Assembly: GCA_038380435.1 (NCBI GenBank)
Contig: JAWZYU010000024.1
Coordinates: forward strand, 51,298,613 to 51,362,612
Reading direction: 5' to 3'
Source: Ryuthela nishihirai
Lineage: Eukaryota; Arthropoda; Arachnida; Araneae; Heptathelidae
Length of the DNA stretch: 64,000 nucleotides
Notes under the pieces: generated by a model
What the model saw: only the letters and a program-made list of their open reading frames with translations
The model's database searches: none
Told to the model about the DNA's origin: nothing
In this document: positions 10,690-22,584 of the stretch, one piece after another
How the letters are laid out: each line of letters opens with the position of its first letter
Numbering within the stretch: the first letter of the stretch is position 1
Program-made: the position numbers and the translations under genes

Positions 10690-11733
10690 TAATTTTTGAC
10701 ATTTTCGCACCTAAAAACTCCTCTTTTTCTACACGAGTTTATGACATCCCAACAACAACGATAACCGGTAACAACCGCAACCTCTCGTAAATGACGAAAC
10801 CACTCCTCATCCAAACCATCAATGAGCTACACCATTCCCCCCTCCCCCTCTTCCAGTTCCCCATCACTCCATACCCCTTTCTCCATCTACCTTACACTGA
10901 GAAGAATTAAAGACGTATTACCTTGGAGCATCAGGAACAGCTGTTTTCAGCTCCACACCAACATCCAGCGCCCCATGAGCTTGCGGGCGAGCGAGCGCCA
11001 CGCCTGCCGAGACCGTGGCCGTAATAAGGTCTCGGTAACACCCTTACGTCAAGGTGATTACACCTGATGGACGATCCGCGTGTCGCTAAACGGAGACAGT
11101 GACGGTGCCGTAGATTACCGGTGAGATGGAGTTGCGCACGTAATTGCAGCTCTCCCCTGGCAGAAGCTCGGGGGAAAAGCAAAGGATGTTGGACGCAGAG
11201 GATTGGCGGCAACCTGCTGAGACTGAGTCGACTACACTGCGGGGCAGTCTCCAAGCCAACGGTGGCCGTAGTGGATACGCCCTATTGTTGTTGTTACGAA
11301 GAAACGTTTCACGACAGAGACACATTTAAGGAGAACTTTTTTTTTGTTCTGTACGTGAAACGGGTAGAAAAAAGAATTATTAAATGATCTAAATGTGGAC
11401 TGATGAGTTTTACATTGAATTACAGAGTCTTTAAGGAAAGAAGTTGGGGGAAATAAAATAGACGAGAGTCTGTAGCCTAACAAAAGAAAACGTTTATTCG
11501 TGGATTATTCAGATGCTGTTGGCTAGCGAAGCGTGAAATTGTCGGGAACATTAGTTTGCGTAGTTTTTATTGTTTATGTTTCTTTGTTATGATGACTTCG
11601 CTTTTTTTTTTTTCATTATTGTTGTTCCATTAGGGTGGAGCTTATTACGGAGATTGATTCGATCTCAATAACATTTTTTTTGCCTTTGAAAGCAAACAGC
11701 GATGGATACACGAAAATTGCAAGTCATCGGACG
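10690..11733. other. CpG-rich island, possible exon or regulatory DNA
   Basis: About 10920-11290 is much richer in GC and CpG than its surroundings. On the minus strand one frame includes LLPGESCNYVRNSISPVIYG before a stop, and a splice-donor-like AAG/GTAATA lies at about 10917-10925. Other frames are also open. I do not recognise a protein, and nothing proves splicing. The rest (11340-11733) is AT-rich without features. Confidence 0.35.
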
Positions 11734-11735
11734 TA

Positions 11736-11951
11736 CAGTGGCTCAAAAAAGTACCCGAACGCTATTGTTGATTACAGAATTCAGAAAAAATATCTGGCAA
11801 CGATTTTTTTTAGAAATTAGTGATCTGGCAACCTTCGTGTCACGTGACACGAAGGTTGCCAGATAACTAATTTCTAAAAAAATTCGTTGCCAGATATTTT
11901 TTCTGAATTCTGTAATCAACCATAGTGTTCGGGTACTTTTTTGAGCGACTG
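11736..11951. mobile_element. Foldback MITE (copy 2), intact
   Basis: Two complementary arms around the centre GTGTCACGTGACAC, ends CAGTGGCTCAAAAAAGTACC, bordered by TA at 11734-11735 and 11952-11953. The most intact copy in the window. Its single-stranded form would make a hairpin of over 100 bp. Confidence 0.95.
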
Positions 11952-12257
11952 TACCGTTAAGCAGCGGTTGCCTATACAAAAAAAAAATTCGTGCACTGTA
12001 ACTGCTCTGGAAAAAACACCTAAAGTTACACATAAACGCGAAGAATAATATATCACCTTTGGCGAATCTTGAATGCTCGTTTTCAAGGAAAATGAAGTTT
12101 TTCATTTTAGGACTTTTCCACACTCTAATAGCGTGAATCTTATTAACGGATGATTTGAAAAATTCAAGTATTATATTGGTGCCTATACTATACAAAATAA
12201 TTTCGTTTATCTGTTAAAACTTAAAATACTGTGTTTACTCCACCTCTTTGAGTTTTT

Positions 12258-12640
12258 GATGCTAGGTGCTTACGCATTATCTTGGGCATTAGATGGTTCA
12301 ACTTTGTACCTAATGACGTAGTTAGGCAAAGGAGTCGGCAACCTCCTTTAAGCAGCATATTGTGCAGAGAGAGACTCCATTGGTTTGACCATGTTGCCCG
12401 TATGAATAATTAAAGATTGGCGAACAGGGTTATGAAGAGTGTGCCTAAAGGCCTCGGAAAGAGGGAGAGACCTAGGATGCGGTGGGCAGACAATGTCAAA
12501 CAGGACCTTGTTAGAATTGGTGTGCAGTGGCTAGATTCAGTAGATGTAGCTCAGGACAGATATGCTTGGAGAACTAAATTGCACGATCTGGTTGGACATC
12601 CGTATCCCATGGCTGCTTGAGGAGGAGGAGGATGATGATT
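12258..12640 (+). mobile_element. Second 3' fragment of the RTE/CR1-like LINE
   Basis: Close in sequence to 4250-4625: GCTTACGCATTATCTTGGGC at the start, then MKSVPKGLGKRERPRMRWAD (12429-12488) and the same GAGGATGATGATT-type tail. A stop near 12410 (in the codons after TTGCCCGTATGAATAAT) breaks the frame. 5'-truncated, so two independent insertions of one family lie 8 kb apart. Confidence 0.88.
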
Positions 12641-13055
12641 GAGTTTAAGGCAGTAAATCTTTGCTCTCGGTGCAAACCCCTTTCGTCACACTATACGGCC
12701 GAAATTTGGGATTTTTAGCATAAATATAAGGTCGTTCAAGTGAAAAGTTGGCAACCTCTGTATCTGGGAGTTGTACTGAGAGATACAAAATTTGTGGGTG
12801 GTAAAAAAAGTTCGGATACATCTGGCAGTAGGGGACATCGATTTGGATTCGACATTTTGTATCGACGTGGATTGCTCTTCCGTGCACAGAAATGGGTATA
12901 CATAGAAGGAACTCATCAACACCAGAATCAATGGCAAGTATCAGCTTGAACGTGATGGGAGTTGTATGGATTCCAAACAAAACCTCGCATGGTAGCATCC
13001 AGAGTTGAACAATATACGGTATTCTGTCGTGTTTCTTAGATTATAACGGTCCGCT
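12641..13055. other. Unannotated sequence
   Basis: A minus-strand open frame covers most of it without recognisable domains. No repeat family identified. Confidence 0.4.
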
Positions 13056-13424
13056 GTAGGGAAGGGATGACTCTGTTGGTAGTGTGCCAAGCTCGTAATC
13101 TGCAGTTCCCAGGTTCGAGTCCCAACTGGTCCAGTGTTGAGATTTATCTCCATGAAACTCCCCACCCTTCCCTCGGTCAGTAGGGGGCATCGGCCGACAT
13201 CTGTCCGATGGGACGTTAAGCCGTGGCTCCATGTGCGGGAGAGTCATAGCCTTTGCACGTTAAAGAACACGCTGGATGGCATTGACAGAAGCTACCATCT
13301 GCCTCCCAACAGGTCCAAGTGGGTCCCCTCTTCCCAACCTTCTCTGAGTCTTCGAGGTCCTTGTGACCTGATCATTTAGATCATTGTGCGCAAAAAAGTG
13401 TCTCTCAGAAGTAAAACAACCAAA
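13056..13424 (+). mobile_element. SINE-A, diverged
   Basis: The head is decayed (GAAGGGATGACTCTGTTGG) but the B box GGTTCGAGTCCC at 13113, the body and the tail GTAAAACAACCAAA are clear. An internal deletion lies near 13190-13200. No convincing TSD. Confidence 0.88.
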
Positions 13425-14315
13425 TTCTAAACGATAAACATTAAAGAAAAGAAAATTCAAGAGAATTTTAACCCTTTCACGACCAAGAGAAACATTTTTC
13501 CCATTTTAAAATTGGTGATTGTCGTATTTAATTATAACCTTATCTGCATTTTTTATACAGAATGTCAAAATAGAACGTATGCCGAACGCAATTACGTAAA
13601 CGGGAACGTTTAGAAAACAGAAACAGAACTGTCAGGACGCATATATATAATATATGTACTATGTGCAATGTCCATCTTTGCCTCACTACCAAAAGAAATT
13701 GCTTGGCAGAATATCATAATTAGCACATCATTTTGTATAGTAATTTTACTTCATAATTTTGTATTATTTTAGTTAACATTTTGTTCTATTAAACCAATAA
13801 ATAAAAGACATTGTATAATAAGCCTAACTATAATTTCTGTTACCTTTATAGTCCATTGGGAAAAATATTTCCCATAAAATTCCAAAAAAAACTACACATT
13901 GTTATGTATTTTTCTTATGATTTTTATTTATTTTACGTCTAAACAAACTAAAATAAACAGTTACATACTAATATTTACTCTTAGAAACCCTATGGTCCTG
14001 AAAGGGTTAAAAGAAAATGTTTCGAAGACTTTTTAGCATAGTTGAAATTAAAAAACAATGCGCCTTTCCTTCCGTCATAAAAATCGATTTCTTATATCTC
14101 GTAGCGTCGTGATAAATGCCAAAATTCGATATTTTTTGTTATTTATTTTTACTGTTTTCTTTCTCTGCTGTATGTCAAGCAAACTATTAAAGGCAATTAC
14201 CGCTGTCCTTTCCTACGTCGTTCAATCAAATTCACGATGTCTTAAGTGTCAAGCTATCACACGCTCTTAAGCCTTTTTAACTCTTGCGAATCACGTGTTT
14301 AGTTGGACTTTGTGT
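13425..14315. other. Unannotated AT-rich stretch before the satellite
   Basis: No gene or RNA recognised. A short plus-strand frame (14058-14270) has no homology that I recognise. Confidence 0.5.
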
Positions 14316-14515
14316 CTAGACGAGTTCGACATTTCATTTTCTTTACATGGAAATGAAATGACGTTTTGTTTTCGTTATGACGAGATGGATTCGACGTTTC
14401 ATTTATCTGTATCGAGATGGATTCGACATTTCATTTTCTTCTCTGCATTGAGATGGATTTGACATTTCGTTTTTACTTGTTGAGATCGATTCATCGTTTC
14501 CTTTTTTTCTGCCGA
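14316..14515 (+). repeat. Left margin of the satellite: single-subunit repeats
   Basis: Tandem units of about 32-36 bp each starting GATGGATTCGAC or a variant, followed by ATTTCATTTTC-type T-rich DNA. They are not arranged in the five-subunit pattern of the core and are more diverged, as expected at an array edge and possibly near the ancestral state. Confidence 0.85.
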
Positions 14516-17500
14516 GATGGATTCGACTTTTCTCTCTGATGAAGTGGATTCGGCAGTTCGTTTTCTTTTCTGTCAAAGTGGATTCTTCAATTCGTTTTTA
14601 TCTGTGGGATGGATTTGACATTTCGTTTTTACTTGTTAAGATCGATTCATCGTTTCCTTTTTTTCTGCCGAGATGGATTCGACTTTTCTCTCTGATGAAG
14701 TGGATTCGGCAGTTCGTTTTTTTTTTCTGTCAAAGTGGATTCATCAATTCATTTTTATCTGTGGGATGGATTTGACATTTCGTATTTACTTGTTGAGATC
14801 GATTCATCGTTTCCTTTTTTTCTGCCGAGATGGATTCGACTTTTCTCTCTGATGAAGTGGATTCGGCAGTTCGTTTTTTTTTTTTTCTGTCAAAGTGGAT
14901 TCTTCAATTCGTTTTTATCTGTGGGATGGATTTCACATTTCGTTTTTACTTGTTGAGAGCGATTCATCTTTTCCTTTTTCTCTGTCGAAATGGATTCGAC
15001 TTTTCTCTCTGATGAAGTGGATTCGGCAGTTCGTTTTTTTTTTCTGTCAAAGTGGATTCTTCAATTCGTTTTTATCTGTGGGATGGATTTGACTTTTCGT
15101 TTTTATTTGTTGAGATCGATTCATCGTTCCCTTTTTCTCTGCCGAGATGGATCCGACTTTTCTCTCTGATGAAGTGGATTCGGCAGTTCGTTTTGTTTTC
15201 TGTCAAAGTGGATTCTTCACTTCGTTTTTATCTGTGGGATGGATTTGACATTTCGTATTTACTTGTTGAGATCGATTCATCGTTCCCTTTTTCTCTGCCG
15301 AGATGGATTCGACTTTTCTCTCTAATGAAGTGGATTCGGCAGATCGTTTTTTTTTTTTTTCTGCCAAAGTGGATTCTTCAATTCGTTTTTATCTGTGGGA
15401 TGGATTTGACATTTCGTTTTTACTTGTTGAGATCGATTCATCGTTTCCTTTTTTTCTGCCGAGATGGATTCGACTTTTCTCTCTGATGTAGTGGATTCGG
15501 CAGTTCGTTTTCTTTTCTGTCAAAGTGGATTCTTCACTTCGTTTTTATCTGTGGGATGGATTTGACATTTCGTATTTACTTGTTGAGATAGATTCATCGT
15601 TCCCTTTTTCTCTGCCGAGATGGATTCGACTTTTCTCTCTAATGAAGTGGATTCGGCAGATCGTTTTTTTTTTTTCTGCCAAAGTGGATTCTTCAATTCG
15701 TTTTTATCTGTGGGATGGATTTGACATTTCGTTTTTACTTGTTAAGATCGATTCATCGTTTCCTTTTTTTCTGCCGAGATGGATTCGACTTTTCTCTCTG
15801 ATGAAGTGGATTCGGCAGTTCGTTTTTTTTTTTTTTTTCTGTCAAAGTGGATTCTTCAATTCGTTTTTATCTGTGGGATAGATTTGACATTTCGTTTTTA
15901 CTTGTTGAGATCGATTCATCGTTTCCTTTTTTTCTGCCGAGATGGATTCGACTTTTCTCTCTGATGAAGTGGATTCGGCAGTTCGTTTTTTTTTTCTGTC
16001 AAAGTGGATTCTTCAATTCATTTTTATCTGTGGGATGGATTTCACATTTCGTTTTTACTTGTTGAGATCGATTCATCGTTTCCTTTTTCTCTGTCGAAAT
16101 GGATTCGACTTTTCTCTCTGATGAAGTGGATTCGGCAGTTCGTTTTTTTTTCTGTCAAAGTGGATTCTTCAATTCGTTTTTATCTGTGGGATGTATTTGA
16201 CTTTTCGTTTTTACTTGTTGAGATCGATTCATCGTTCCCTTTTTCTCTGCCGAGATGGATTCGACTTTTCTCTCTGATGAAGTGGATTCGGCAGTTCGCT
16301 TTTTTTTCTGTCAAAGTGGATTCTTCAATTCGTTTTTATCTGTGGGATGGATTTGACATTTCGTTTTTACTTCTTAAGATCGATTCATCGTTTCCTTTTT
16401 TTCTGCCGAGATGGATTCGACTTTTCTCTCTGATGAAGTGGATTCGGCAGTTCGTTTTTTTTTTCTGTCAAAGTGGATTCTTCAATTCGTTTTTATCTGT
16501 GGGATGGATTTGACTTTTCGTTTTTATTTGTTGAGATCGATTCATCGTTCCCTTTTTCTCTGCCGAGATGGATCCGACTTTTCTCTCTGATGAAGTGGAT
16601 TCGGCAGTTCGTTTTTTTTTCTGTCAAAGTGGATTCTTCAATTCGTTTTTATCTGTGGGATGGATTTGACTTTTCGTTTTTACTTGTTAAGATCGATTCA
16701 TCGTTTCCTTTTTCTCTGCCGAGATGGATTCGACTTTTCTCTCTGATGAAGTGGATTCGGCAGTTCGTTTTTTTTTTCTGTCAAAGTGGATTCTTCAATT
16801 CGTTTTTATCTGTGGGATGGATTTGACTTTTCGTTTTTATTTGTTGAGATCGATTCATCGTTCCCTTTTTCTCTGCCGAGATGGATCCGACTTTTCTCTC
16901 TGATGAAGTGGATTCGGCAGTTCGTTTTGTTTTCTGTCAAAGTGGATTCTTCACTTCGTTTTTATCTGTGGGATGGATTTGACATTTCGTATTTACTTGT
17001 TGAGATCGATTCATCGTTCCCTTTTTCTCTGCCGAGATGGATTCGACTTTTCTCTCTAATGAAGTGGATTCGGCAGATCGTTTTTTTTTTTTCTGCCAAA
17101 GTGGATTCTTCAATTCGTTTTTATCTGTGGGATGGATTTGACATTTCGTTTTTACTTGTTAAGATCGATTCATCGTTTCCTTTTTTTCTGCCGAGATGGA
17201 TTCGACTTTTCTCTCTGATGAAGTGGATTCGGCAGTTCGTTTTTTTTTTTTTCTGTCAAAGTGGATTCTTCAATTCGTTTTTATCTGTGGGATAGATTTG
17301 ACATTTCGTTTTTACTTGTTGAGATCGATTCATCGTTTCCTTTTTTTCTGCCGAGATGGATTCGACTTTTCTCTCTGATGAAGTGGATTCGGCAGTTCGT
17401 TTTTTTTTTCTGTCAAAGTGGATTCTTCAATTCATTTTTATCTGTGGGATGGATTTCACATTTCGTTTTTACTTGTTGAGATCGATTCATCGTTTCCTTT

Positions 17501-20500
17501 TTCTCTGTCGAAATGGATTCGACTTTTCTCTCTGATGAAGTGGATTCGGCAGTTCGTTTTTTTTTTCTGTCAAAGTGGATTCTTCAATTCGTTTTTATCT
17601 GTGGGATGGATTTGACTTTTCGTTTTTATTTGTTGAGATCGATTCATCGTTCCCTTTTTCTCTGCCGAGATGGATCCGACTTTTCTCTCTGATGAAGTGG
17701 ATTCGGCAGTTCGTTTTGTTTTCTGTCAAAGTGGATTCTTCACTTCGTTTTTATCTGTGGGATGGATTTGACATTTCGTATTTACTTGTTGAGATCGATT
17801 CATCGTTCCCTTTTTCTCTGCCGAGATGGATTCGACTTTTCTCTCTAATGAAGTGGATTCGGCAGATCGTTTTTTTTTTTTCTGCCAAAGTGGATTCTTC
17901 AATTCGTTTTTATCTGTGGGATGGATTTGACATTTCGTTTTTACTTGTTAAGATCGATTCATCGTTTCCTTTTTTTCTGCCGAGATGGATTCGACTTTTC
18001 TCTCTGATGAAGTGGATTCGGCAGTTCGTTTTTTTTTTTTTTTCTGTCAAAGTGGATTCTTCAATTCGTTTTTATCTGTGGGATAGATTTGACATTTCGT
18101 TTTTACTTGTTGAGATCGATTCATCGTTTCCTTTTTTTCTGCCGAGATGGATTCGACTTTTCTCTCTGATGAAGTGGATTCGGCAGTTCGTTTTTTTTTT
18201 TTTCTGTCAAAGTGGATTCTTCAATTCGTTTTTATCTGTGGGATAGATTTGACATTTCGTTTTTACTTGTTGAGATCGATTCATCGTTTCCTTTTTTTCT
18301 GCCGAGATGGATTCGACTTTTCTCTCCGATGAAGTGGATTCGGCAGTTCGTTTTTTTTTTCTGTCAAAGTGGATTCTTCAATTCATTTTTATCTGTGGGA
18401 TGGATTTCACATTTCGTTTTTACTTGTTGAGATCGATTCATCGTTTCCTTTTTCTCTGTCGAAATGGATTCGACTTTTCTCTCTGATGAAGTGGATTCGG
18501 CAGTTCGTTTTTTTTTTCTGTCAAAGTGGATTCTTCAATTCGTTTTTATCTGTGGGATGTATTTGACTTTTCGTTTTTACTTGTTGAGATCGATTCATCG
18601 TTCCCTTTTTCTCTGCCGAGATGGATTCTACTTTTCTCTCTGATGAAGTGGATTCGGCAGTTCGCTTTTTTTTCTGTCAAAGTGGATTCTTCAATTCGTT
18701 TTTATCTGTGGGATGGATTTGACATTTCGTTTTTACTTGTTAAGATCGATTCATCGTTTCCTTTTTTTCTGCCGAGATGGATTCGACTTTTCTCTCTGAT
18801 GAAGTGGATTCGGCAGTTCGTTTTTTTTTTCTGTCAAAGTGGATTCTTCAATTCGTTTTTATCTGTGGGATGGATTTGACTTTTCGTTTTTATTTGTTGA
18901 GATCGATTCATCGTTCCCTTTTTCTCTGCCGAGATGGATCCGACTTTTCTCTCTGATGAAGTGGATTCGGCAGTTCGTTTTTTTTTTCTGTCAAAGTGGA
19001 TTCTTCAATTCGTTTTTATCTGTGGGATGGATTTGACTTTTCGTTTTTACTTGTTAAGATCGATTCATCGTTTCCTTTTTCTCTGCCGAGATGGATTCGA
19101 CTTTTCTCTCTGATGAAGTGGATTCGGCAGTTCGTTTTTTTTTTCTGTCAAAGTGGATTCTTCAATTCGTTTTTATCTGTGGGATGGATTTGACTTTTCG
19201 TTTTTATTTGTTGAGATCGATTCATCGTTCCCTTTTTCTCTGCCGAGATGGATCCGACTTTTCTCTCTGATGAAGTGGATTCGGCAGTTCGTTTTGTTTT
19301 CTGTCAAAGTGGATTCTTCACTTCGTTTTTATCTGTGGGATGGATTTGACATTTCGTATTTACTTGTTGAGATCGATTCATCGTTCCCTTTTTCTCTGCC
19401 GAGATGGATTCGACTTTTCTCTCTAATGAAGTGGATTCGGCAGATCGTTTTTTTTTTTTCTGCCAAAGTGGATTCTTCAATTCGTTTTTATCTGTGGGAT
19501 GGATTTGACATTTCGTTTTTACTTGTTAAGATCGATTCATCGTTTCCTTTTTTTCTGCCGAGATGGATTCGACTTTTCTCTCTGATGAAGTGGATTCGGC
19601 AGTTCGTTTTTTTTTTTTGTGTCAAAGTGGATTCTTCAATTCGTTTTTATCTGTGGGATAGATTTGACATTTCGTTTTTACTTGTTGAGATCGATTCATC
19701 GTTTCCTTTTTTTCTGCCGAGATGGATTCGACTTTTCTCTCTGATGAAGTGGATTCGGCAGTTCGTTTTTTTTTTCTGTCAAAGTGGATTCTTCAATTCA
19801 TTTTTATCTGTGGGATGGATTTCACATTTCGTTTTTACTTGTTGAGATCGATTCATCGTTTCCTTTTTCTCTGTCGAAATGGATTCGACTTTTCTCTCTG
19901 ATGAAGTGGATTCGGCAGTTCGTTTTTTTTTCTGTCAAAGTGGATTCTTCAATTCGTTTTTATCTGTGGGATGGATTTGACATTTCGTTTTTACTTGTTA
20001 AGATCGATTCATCGTTTCCTTTTTTTCTGCCGAGATGGATTCGACTTTTCTCTCTGATGAAGTGGATTCGGCAGTTCGTTTTTTTTTCTGTCAAAGTGGA
20101 TTCTTCAATTCGTTTTTATCTGTGGGATGGATTTGACTTTTCGTTTTTATTTGTTGAGATCGATTCATCGTTTCCTTTTTTTCTGCCGAGATGGATTCGA
20201 CTTTTCTCTCTGATGAAGTGGATTCGGAAGTTCGTTTTTTTTTTCTGTCAAAGTGGATTCTTCAATTCGTTTTTATCTGTGGGATGGATTTGACTTTTCG
20301 TTTTTATTTGTTGAGATCGATTCATCGTTCCCTTTTTCTCTGCCGAGATGGATTCGACTTTTCTCTCTGATGAAGTGGATTCGGCAGTTCGCTTTTTTTT
20401 TCTGTCAAAGTGGATTCTTCAATTCGTTTTTATCTGTGGGATGGATTTGACATTTCGTTTTTACTTGTTAAGATCGATTCATCGTTTCCTTTTTTTCTGC

Positions 20501-21400
20501 CGAGATGGATTCGACTTTTCTCTCTGATGAAGTGGATTCGGCAGTTCGCTTTTTTTTTCTGTCAAAGTGGATTCTTCAATTCGTTTTTATCTGTGGGATG
20601 GATTTGACTTTTCGTTTTTACTTGTTAAGATCGATTCATCGTTTCCTTTCTTTCTGCCGAGATGGATTCGACTTTTCTCTCTGATGAAGTGGATTCGGCA
20701 GTTCGCTTTTTTTTTCTGTCAAAGTGGATTCTTCAATTCGTTTTTATCTGTGGGATGGATTTGACATTTCGTTTTTACTTGTTAAGATCGATTCATCGTT
20801 TCCTTTTTTTCTGCCGAGATGGATTCGACTTTTCTCTCTGATGAAGTGGATTCGGCAGTTCGCTTTTTTTTTCTGTCAAAGTGGATTCTTCAATTCGTTT
20901 TTATCTGTGGGATGGATTTGACATTTCGTTTTTACTTGTTAAGATCGATTCATCGTTTCCTTTCTTTCTGCCGAGATGGATTCGACTTTTCTCTCTGATG
21001 AAGTGGATTCGGCAGTTCGTTTTTTTTTTCTGTCAAAGTGGATTCTTCAATTCGTTTTTATCTGTGGGATGGATTTGACTTTTCGTTTTTATTTGTTGAG
21101 ATCGATTCATCGTTCCCTTTTTCTCTGCCGAGATGGATCCGACTTTTCTCTCTGATGAAGTGGATTCGGCAGTTCGTTTTTTTTTCTGTCAAAGTGGATT
21201 CTTCACTTCGTTTTTATCTGTGGGATGGATTTGACATTTCGTATTTACTTGTTGAGATCGATTCATCGTTCCCATTTTCTCTGCCGAGATGGATTCGACT
21301 TTTCTCTCTGATGAAGTGGATTCGGCAGTTCGTTTTTTTTTTCTCTCAAAGTGGATTCTTCAATTCGTTTTTATCTGTGGGATGGATTTGACTTTTCGTT
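14516..21400 (+). repeat. 157-bp satellite array, 44 units, five subunits each
   Basis: I count 44 occurrences of the landmark GTGGATTCGGCAG (one reads GGAAG), spaced about 157 bp apart. Each unit splits into five subunits of about 28, 35, 32, 32 and 30 bp beginning GATGGATTCGAC, GTGGATTCGGCAG, GTGGATTCTTCAA, TGGATTTGACATT and TCGATTCATCG; all share a GGATTC-like start and a T-rich end. The poly-T tract in subunit 2 varies from about 8 to 17. Diagnostic variants (GATAGATTTG, GGATTTCACA, GTTTTGTTTTC, CAGATCG) recur in blocks, showing a further level of higher-order repetition. Open frames of up to 230 codons arise only because units lack stops in some frames. Confidence 0.97.
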
Positions 21401-22069
21401 TTTTCCTGCCGGGATGGATTTCGACATTTCATATTTCTGCATCAGACTGGATTCAATTATTCGTTTCTCTGTGTCGAGTTTGAATTAGTCATTTCGTTTT
21501 TCTCGGCCTAGATGGATTCGACAATTCGTTTTTTGTGAAGAAACAGATCGACACATTTTGTTTTTGTCTTTTTTCACTTTCGAAGTGGATTAGGTATTTC
21601 CTTTATCTGTACCTAGAAAAATTCGACAATTCCTATTCTGTGTCCAGGTGGATTCAGAAATTTCGCATTTTGTATCAACTTGGATTCGACAATTCACACA
21701 TTTTTATTTTGTGTCGTCATGGAGTCCACATTCTGCAAATTTTTATTTTCTATTGATATAGTTCGATATTTCTCTTGTTATAGAAAAAAAAAGCTGCCTC
21801 GATGTCGCAGTGATAACGCATTGGCTCGTTGTCTGGGTTCGAGTCCCGGGATGGCATGGTTGTGTGTTCATGTATGCATTTGTACGTTGTATAAGAAACA
21901 ACGATTAGCCTGATAGAGTTTCTAGGTTATCTCCATCCTTTGTCCAGGGAAGTACCATCTTCTGGTTTAAAAAACTATAATTAAACAAATCGAAAAACTT
22001 TTGTGTTAACTGAAATATGATATTTCATATTCTGTATCGGGATGGAATTTTAACGACAGATTAATCAGG
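21401..22069 (+). repeat. Right margin of the satellite, decayed and interrupted
   Basis: Irregular GGATTCGACAATTC and GGATGGATTTCGAC units persist to about 21770. After an inserted SINE-B there is a last trace at 22015-22055 (GATATTTCATATTCTGTATC). Decay increases away from the core. Confidence 0.8.
21793..21975 (+). mobile_element. SINE-B, a second tRNA-derived SINE
   Basis: A tRNA-like head: GCTGCCTCGATGTCGCAGTG (A-box region), then B box GGGTTCGAGTCCCGGG at 21835-21850. The body is unrelated to SINE-A and ends near CTTCTGGTTTAAAAAA. It does not fold as a whole tRNA and lies in the satellite margin. No certain TSD. Confidence 0.7.
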
Positions 22070-22468
22070 TTTGAATTGAGTAGTTTTATCTATGAGCGGA
22101 GATTTTTTGCGCACAATGAGCTAAATGGTTAGGTCATAAGGACCCCGAAGGCTCAGAAAATGTTGGGGGAGGGACCCACTGGAACAGCTGTTGGGAGACA
22201 GAGAGTAGCCTTCCGTCAAGACCACCCAGAGTATTTTTAACATGCACAAGGTATGGCTATCCTGGACACGGGACCACGGCTTTACATCCCATCCGACGGA
22301 CGGCAAACTTTCCAAGTCCATCGGTGGCCCCTACTGACCGTGGGAAGGGCGGGGTGTTTTGTGGAGATAAATCTGAACGCAGATCCAGCTGGAACTCGAA
22401 CCTGGGAAGTGCAGATTACGAGCCTGGCCCGCTACCGACTGAGCCATCTCCGCCCCCCACCCCCCGAT
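22070..22468 (-). mobile_element. SINE-A in the satellite margin
   Basis: A reverse copy, moderately diverged, with head complement CCATCTCCGCCCCCC at the right and the B-box complement near 22390. A 10-bp TSD ATTAATCAGG lies at 22060-22069 and 22469-22478. Confidence 0.93.
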
Positions 22469-22584
22469 ATTAATCAGGAGATCGAAGTGGTAATGATATC
22501 GGAACCGTTCGGATACATCTGGCAAAACTTGATGTTTGACTATATTTCTATGTATTTGATTTATAATATTACAAAAGTAGTATT

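Noticed and set aside
14539..21391. Protein genes of 60-230 codons in the satellite
   Set aside because: All share the same Phe/Ser/Trp-rich repeat read in shifting frames, with starts spaced by the 157-bp unit. They are translations of tandem DNA.
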